A stretch of 64,000 nt of DNA. Source: Azospirillum sp. TSH64. GTDB lineage: Bacteria; Pseudomonadota; Alphaproteobacteria; Azospirillales; Azospirillaceae. The notes beneath the pieces are model-generated. The model ran no database searches, was not told where the DNA came from, and saw only the letters and a list, made by a program, of their open reading frames with translations. The stretch lies in NCBI RefSeq assembly GCF_003116035.1, contig NZ_LGQW01000015.1:4333431-4397430 (forward strand), in the 5' to 3' direction. The position numbers and the translations under genes were made by a program. How positions within the stretch are numbered: position 1 is the stretch's first letter; each line of letters begins with the position of its first letter. This document shows, one piece after another, positions 60,472 to 64,000 of the stretch.

Positions 60472-60849
60472 ATGAGGACCAGACGGCGAAAACTGCCGCG
60501 CAAGCGCAAGGGCCGGCAGGCAACCGCAGTTCGCGGGTCGGCAGGGGAGCCGGTCAATACCGGACGGCCGTCCCAGGGTGGCTTGACGACGGCCATCAGG
60601 GGGACCGCGGCAACCGCGGGCATGGCGGCCAAGGGCCGTGGCCGGGTGCGCTACGTGCCCACGCCGGACGCCGCCGCCGGCCGCTTCCTCAGCCCGGAAC
60701 AGCAATTTCTGCTGAAGAAGCGGCGCGAGGCCGAACAGCGCGAGGCGAAGGACCGGCGCACCGCCTTCGCCATCATCCTGGTGCTGGTGCTTCTGGCGGC
60801 GGGTGCGGTCGCCGGTCTGGTCTGGCTCTGGCGGTCGTCAGCCCTCTGA
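60472..60849 (+). CDS. Small basic single-span membrane protein
   Basis: A 125-residue protein with a very basic N-terminus (RRRKLPRKRKGRQ), a Gly/Thr-rich middle, FLSPEQQFLLKKRREAEQRE as an amphipathic charged helix, and a single membrane helix at about residues 100-120 (TAFAIILVLVLLAAGAVAGL) close to the C-terminus. The ATG at 60472 has GGGGAGAGGGG upstream. The topology suggests a tail-anchored protein with its basic part in the cytoplasm, possibly touching nucleic acid or lipid heads. No family recognised. Confidence 0.7.
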   Translation: MRTRRRKLPRKRKGRQATAVRGSAGEPVNTGRPSQGGLTTAIRGTAATAGMAAKGRGRVRYVPTPDAAAGRFLSPEQQFLLKKRREAEQREAKDRRTAFAIILVLVLLAAGAVAGLVWLWRSSAL

Positions 60850-60860
60850 CATCGCCGCGC

Positions 60861-61397
60861 TCAATGCGTCGCCCCGGCCAGTGCTGCGGCGTAGCGTTCG
60901 GCCAGCAGCGGGCTGGCGGCGGCACAGGCCTCCGCCACGAGGCGGGAGCCCTGGACATAGGCGTCGGCCCGCTCGACGCTCCAGGACAGCGGGCGTTCGA
61001 CCGCCAGCGCCTGCAGGATGGAGATCTGCTCGGCAAGCTTGATGCGCTTGGCCCCTTCGGGCGCGGCGGCGAGGCGGGCGGCCTGGATCGCCTTGCGCTC
61101 CGCAATCGCCTTGCCGACATCCTCCGGCGCGTCGCTGACGGCGGCGACGAGGTCGGCGACCTCCTGCCCGAACCGCCGGGCCAGATCGGCGACGTTGGTC
61201 AGCCCATCCTCCACCGCGTCGTGCAGCCAGGCCGCGGCGATCTCGGCGGGCGTGCCCCCGGCCTGCGCCACGAGTTCCGCCGTTTCCGAAAGATGCGAGA
61301 CGAAGGGCGTGCGCGCCCGGTCGGGCCGATAGGTGCCGTCATGCAGTTCCGCCGCGTAGCGCAGCGCAGCGATGACCACTTCCTTGTCCATAGACAT
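60861..61397 (-). CDS. Small HD-domain protein related to SpoT/MESH1 hydrolases
   Basis: A 178-residue protein that aligns with the hydrolase half of Rel/Spo proteins: VIAALRYAAELHDGTYR, PFVSHLSETAELV, AAWLHDAVEDG and FGQEVADLVAAVSD. The first His, the HD pair and the ED pair are kept. The fourth block, usually KLADxxxN, reads KLAEQISI, replacing the metal-ligand Asp by Glu and the Asn by Ile. GGAGGAGAGCAC precedes the ATG at 61397. It may hydrolyse ppGpp or another nucleotide, or have lost activity. Confidence 0.82.
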   Translation of the reverse strand: MSMDKEVVIAALRYAAELHDGTYRPDRARTPFVSHLSETAELVAQAGGTPAEIAAAWLHDAVEDGLTNVADLARRFGQEVADLVAAVSDAPEDVGKAIAERKAIQAARLAAAPEGAKRIKLAEQISILQALAVERPLSWSVERADAYVQGSRLVAEACAAASPLLAERYAAALAGATH

Positions 61398-61673
61398 GTG
61401 CTCTCCTCCGCGCCGCGGGCGGGCGGCGGAGGCCATGGCCCGTCCTAGCGGCGACAGTCCGCAAGGATGCCCGGTCGGGCGGCGCCCGCGGTTAAGGCGC
61501 GGCGGCGACCGATCCCCGAATGTTCGCAACCGGGCGGGGAGATGGTCCGCCCTGGAGGGGCCGAAGTCCAGGCCCTCGGCCGGCGGCACATCGCCGCGGC
61601 CTGACCTCCAGGGTTGGCAGAACAGGACGGAAGCCGCCTTGGCCCGTCGAACGCGCATCCTCGGCTGCCAGCC

Positions 61674-62726
61674 TCAGCTCCGCCGCTGCTCCAGCGCCTT
61701 GACGGCGAGGCACAGGATCTCGAACAGCATCTGCGCACCGGCCTGGGCAGTGGTGGTGTTGGCGTCATACTGCGGCGCCACCTCCACCACGTCGCCACCG
61801 ATGACGTCCAGCCCGGCCAGCCCGCGCAGAAGCTCGATTGCCTCACGCGTGCTCAGCCCGCCGATCTCCGGCGTGCCGGTGCCCGGCGCGAACACCGGGT
61901 CGAGGCAGTCCACATCGAAGGAGACATAGACCGGCCCGTCACCGACCACCCGGCGGGCCTGCTCGATCACCGCGGGGATGCCGCGCTGCGCCACCTCCTC
62001 GGCATGGATCACCGTCATGCCGGACTCGTAGGAGAACTCCCAGAGGAACTCGGTGCTGCCGCGGATGCCGATCTGCACCGTGCGCTCCGGGTCGAGCACG
62101 CCGTCCAGCACCGCCTGGCGGAAGGGACCGCCATGGTGGAACTTGGACCCTTCATAGGGGCCGCCGGTGTCGCAATGGGCATCGAAATGGATCATGCCGA
62201 CCGGCCGGTCCCGTCCCACCGCCTTCAGGATCGACTGGCTGATCGAGTGGTCGCCGCCGACCGACAGCGGGATCACCCCGGCATCCATCACTTTGTCGTA
62301 GAAGCTCTCGATGTCGTGATGGCAGGCTTCCAGGCTGAAACGGCTGGACAGCGGCACATCGCCGACATCGGCCATCCGGCAGGCCGCCGCCGGCACCATC
62401 TTCAGCACATATTCGTAAGGACCGATCCGCTCGATGGTCCGCACCGCCCGCGGACCGAAGCGGGCGCCGGCGCGGTTGGTCACCCCCAGATCCATCGGCA
62501 CGCCGATCAGCGCAACCTCCAGCCCGCCGAAATCGGGCAGTTCGGGCGCGTCCGGACGGTATGGCGCGTCGAGCAGGGTGGAGACCCCGGCGAAGGGCTG
62601 GGTCCGTCGCCCCCCGGCGGAGAATTGCAAGGCAGCGACTCGCTGGAATTCGGGAGAGTGGATGTCGGCACCGCCGCTGCCGCTGTATTTCTCGCGCAGA
62701 CGGTTGAGCTTGTCCGGATCGATCAT
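61674..62726 (-). CDS. speB: Agmatinase-family ureohydrolase
   Basis: A 350-residue Mn2+ ureohydrolase. Metal blocks are GGDHSISQSIL, HFDAHCDTGG and SFDVDCLDPVFAPGTGTPE. Agmatinases and guanidinobutyrases share these; the sequence is longer at the N-terminus (about 60 residues before the core), as in guanidinobutyrase or guanidinopropionase. Substrate is therefore agmatine or a guanidino acid, giving urea and putrescine or an amino acid. Upstream on the same strand are permeases of the spermidine/putrescine class, so import and hydrolysis of a guanidino compound or polyamine are probably linked. Confidence 0.88.
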   Translation of the reverse strand: MIDPDKLNRLREKYSGSGGADIHSPEFQRVAALQFSAGGRRTQPFAGVSTLLDAPYRPDAPELPDFGGLEVALIGVPMDLGVTNRAGARFGPRAVRTIERIGPYEYVLKMVPAAACRMADVGDVPLSSRFSLEACHHDIESFYDKVMDAGVIPLSVGGDHSISQSILKAVGRDRPVGMIHFDAHCDTGGPYEGSKFHHGGPFRQAVLDGVLDPERTVQIGIRGSTEFLWEFSYESGMTVIHAEEVAQRGIPAVIEQARRVVGDGPVYVSFDVDCLDPVFAPGTGTPEIGGLSTREAIELLRGLAGLDVIGGDVVEVAPQYDANTTTAQAGAQMLFEILCLAVKALEQRRS

Positions 62727-62763
62727 TTTGCAAGGTCTCCTGTCGGAAGGTCAGTCGGCCCAG

Positions 62764-63564
62764 TCAGTCCTGCTTTATCCAGGCGCCCAGCAGGCGCGGC
62801 AGGTCGCCGAAGCGGGCGATCAGCCCGAAGACGGCGGCGGTCAGCAGCACGAACAGCACGGTGACGGCGGCCATGGTCGGCGTGTAGCCGTAGCGCAGGG
62901 CGTTGAAGATCTTGATCGGCAGCGTTTCCAGCGTGAAGCCGGCGACCATGTAGGCGACGATATATTCGTTGAGTGACAGCACGAAGGCGAAGGCGAAGCC
63001 GGAAATCATGTATGGCCGCACCAGCGGCATCACCACCGTCCGCAGCACGGTGCGGTCGTCGGCCCCCATGGTCGAAGCGGCCTCGACAAAGCTGCGATCC
63101 ACCGCGCCGAAGCCCAGCGACAACGTGACCAGCGGCAGGGTGACGAAGAAGACGGCGTGGCTGACCACCACCGTCCACGGCTCGCCATACTGCCCGAAGG
63201 TGGACCAGAAGCTGAGGAACCCCAGCGCGGTGATGACCGGCGGCAGGATGAAGGGGGCCATGCCCAGCACCTCGAACGCCCGCGCCCAGGGCGCCCGCCA
63301 GCGCCAGATGAACCATGCCAGGGGAAAGGCGATGGCGACCGCCAGGGCCGCCGACGCCGCCGCCACCACAAGGCTGGCGATCAGCGCCCCGCGCCAGCCG
63401 GGATCGGTGAAGATCTCAGCATACCAGGACAGCGACAGTCCCTTGGGCGGGAAGTCGAGCGAGCGCTTGGCATTCAGCGACACCCCCGCCACCACCAGGA
63501 TCGGTGCCGCCAGGACGAGGCCGATCAGGCCGGCCATCAGGCTGTTGAGCCAGCGCAGCATCAC
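62764..63564 (-). CDS. ABC transporter permease, PotC type
   Basis: A 266-residue permease of the polyamine/opine/iron group with six helices. SLNAKRSLDFPPKGLSLSWY after helix 1 is typical for PotC-like proteins. The EAA-type loop is VEAASTMGADDRTVLRTVV. The GTG at 63564 overlaps the upstream permease stop (GTGA); the adjacent ATG at 63561 is an alternative. The agmatinase-family gene follows 37 bases after its stop. Confidence 0.9.
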   Translation of the reverse strand: MMLRWLNSLMAGLIGLVLAAPILVVAGVSLNAKRSLDFPPKGLSLSWYAEIFTDPGWRGALIASLVVAAASAALAVAIAFPLAWFIWRWRAPWARAFEVLGMAPFILPPVITALGFLSFWSTFGQYGEPWTVVVSHAVFFVTLPLVTLSLGFGAVDRSFVEAASTMGADDRTVLRTVVMPLVRPYMISGFAFAFVLSLNEYIVAYMVAGFTLETLPIKIFNALRYGYTPTMAAVTVLFVLLTAAVFGLIARFGDLPRLLGAWIKQD

Positions 63565-64000
63565 GCCTCCTCCTTGCGTCCGAACAGCAGGGACAGCCCG
63601 ACCAGCGCCAGACTGACCAGCACCAGGAAGACCGCCATCGCCGCGGCGAACGGCATGTTGGACTGGTAGATCGCCTGATCGGTGATCAGCACCGACAGGG
63701 TCCAGTGCTGCGGCCGTCCCAGAAGCTGCGGCAGCAGGTAGCTGCCCAGCGCGAAGACGAAGGCCATGATCAGGGTGGCGACGATGGTGTTGCGCTGGGC
63801 CGGCACCACCACGGTGAAGAAGGCCTTGAGCGGCGAAGCCCCCAGCGTCCGCGATGCCTCCACCAGCGCCGGGTCGAGCCGTGCCAGCGCCGGATAGAGC
63901 ACCAGCACGGTGTAGGGGAAGGCCTGATAGACCATGCCGGCCAGCAGCGCGCCGAAGCTGGGCGACAGCGATTGCGGCTCCGCCATCAGCCCGACCGCCA
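63561..64000 (-). CDS. ABC transporter permease, PotB type (5' end outside window)
   Basis: The C-terminal 145 residues of a permease; the frame stays open to the window edge, so the N-terminus and the ATPase and binding-protein genes should lie beyond it. The visible part has three helices and the loop LVEASRTLGASPLKAFFTVV, followed by VFALGSYLLPQLLG and a long last helix. Its stop overlaps the PotC-type start. It forms the heterodimer partner of that permease. Confidence 0.88.
   Translation of the reverse strand, partial: AVGLMAEPQSLSPSFGALLAGMVYQAFPYTVLVLYPALARLDPALVEASRTLGASPLKAFFTVVVPAQRNTIVATLIMAFVFALGSYLLPQLLGRPQHWTLSVLITDQAIYQSNMPFAAAMAVFLVLVSLALVGLSLLFGRKEEA

Overview
The window is very GC-rich, densely coded DNA from an alphaproteobacterium. 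Gene content (CcoG, RpoH with the QKKLFF-type box, a Rhodobacter-like sorbitol/mannitol operon, Fur/MntR-type metal control, PQQ alcohol dehydrogenase) and codon use fit a Rhodospirillales soil or rhizosphere organism such as Azospirillum. The genus is an inference from composition and gene recall; there is no rRNA or tRNA here. The profile (nine uptake systems or parts of them, several sensor kinases, few housekeeping genes) resembles an accessory chromosome or chromid.

Layout. 1-5.7 kb: a ribose-type ABC importer (ATPase cut by the window edge) followed by a TIM-barrel sugar isomerase and a Gfo/Idh/MocA oxidoreductase. 5.9-10.7 kb: a run of an exported alpha/beta hydrolase, a YcaC-type hydrolase, a XapX protein, an exported amidohydrolase with a Cys/His-rich tail and a DoxX protein. 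10.7-12.3 kb: a Na+/H+ antiporter. 12.3-18.3 kb: an arginine/ornithine module (ornithine cyclodeaminase, arginase, divergent Lrp-type regulator, basic amino acid ABC importer). 18.4-23.4 kb: an alpha/beta hydrolase, then on the minus strand a TonB-dependent receptor, a YfiR-family protein and a CHASE8 hybrid histidine kinase. 23.5-27.3 kb: a DUF1289 protein, CcoG and a MocR regulator. 27.3-36.6 kb: a ROK regulator diverging from a complete polyol uptake and catabolism cluster (four ABC genes, sorbitol dehydrogenase, mannitol 2-dehydrogenase, fructokinase). 36.7-44.3 kb: RpoH, a 700-bp intergenic region with a candidate small RNA, a pyruvyl-transferase family gene with a secreted partner, a DUF1810 protein, an Ldh_2-type dehydrogenase and a chemoreceptor. 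44.4-48.0 kb: an MFS transporter/hydrolase/phosphatase operon. 48.0-51.2 kb: an AT-rich gap, then feoAB. 51.2-56.3 kb: a pentapeptide-repeat protein and PQQ alcohol dehydrogenase facing a two-component pair. 56.3-58.2 kb: mntR/mntH. 58.2-64 kb: a lipoprotein, an orphan MetQ, an NTF2-like protein, a small membrane protein, a small HD hydrolase, an agmatinase-family enzyme and two spermidine/putrescine-type permeases, the last cut by the window edge.

The least described unit is the TonB receptor-YfiR-CHASE8 kinase operon. It keeps the periplasmic regulator and sensor domain of the YfiBNR (TpbB) c-di-GMP switch, but the output is a histidine kinase with a receiver and an outer-membrane receptor replaces YfiB. 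Other points of interest are paired operators around the polyol cluster, shared motifs upstream of the arginine genes, a candidate small RNA near 38.1 kb with a dyad in its promoter spacer, and the Cys-rich tail of the amidohydrolase. All calls were made by reading the sequence; no database search was run.
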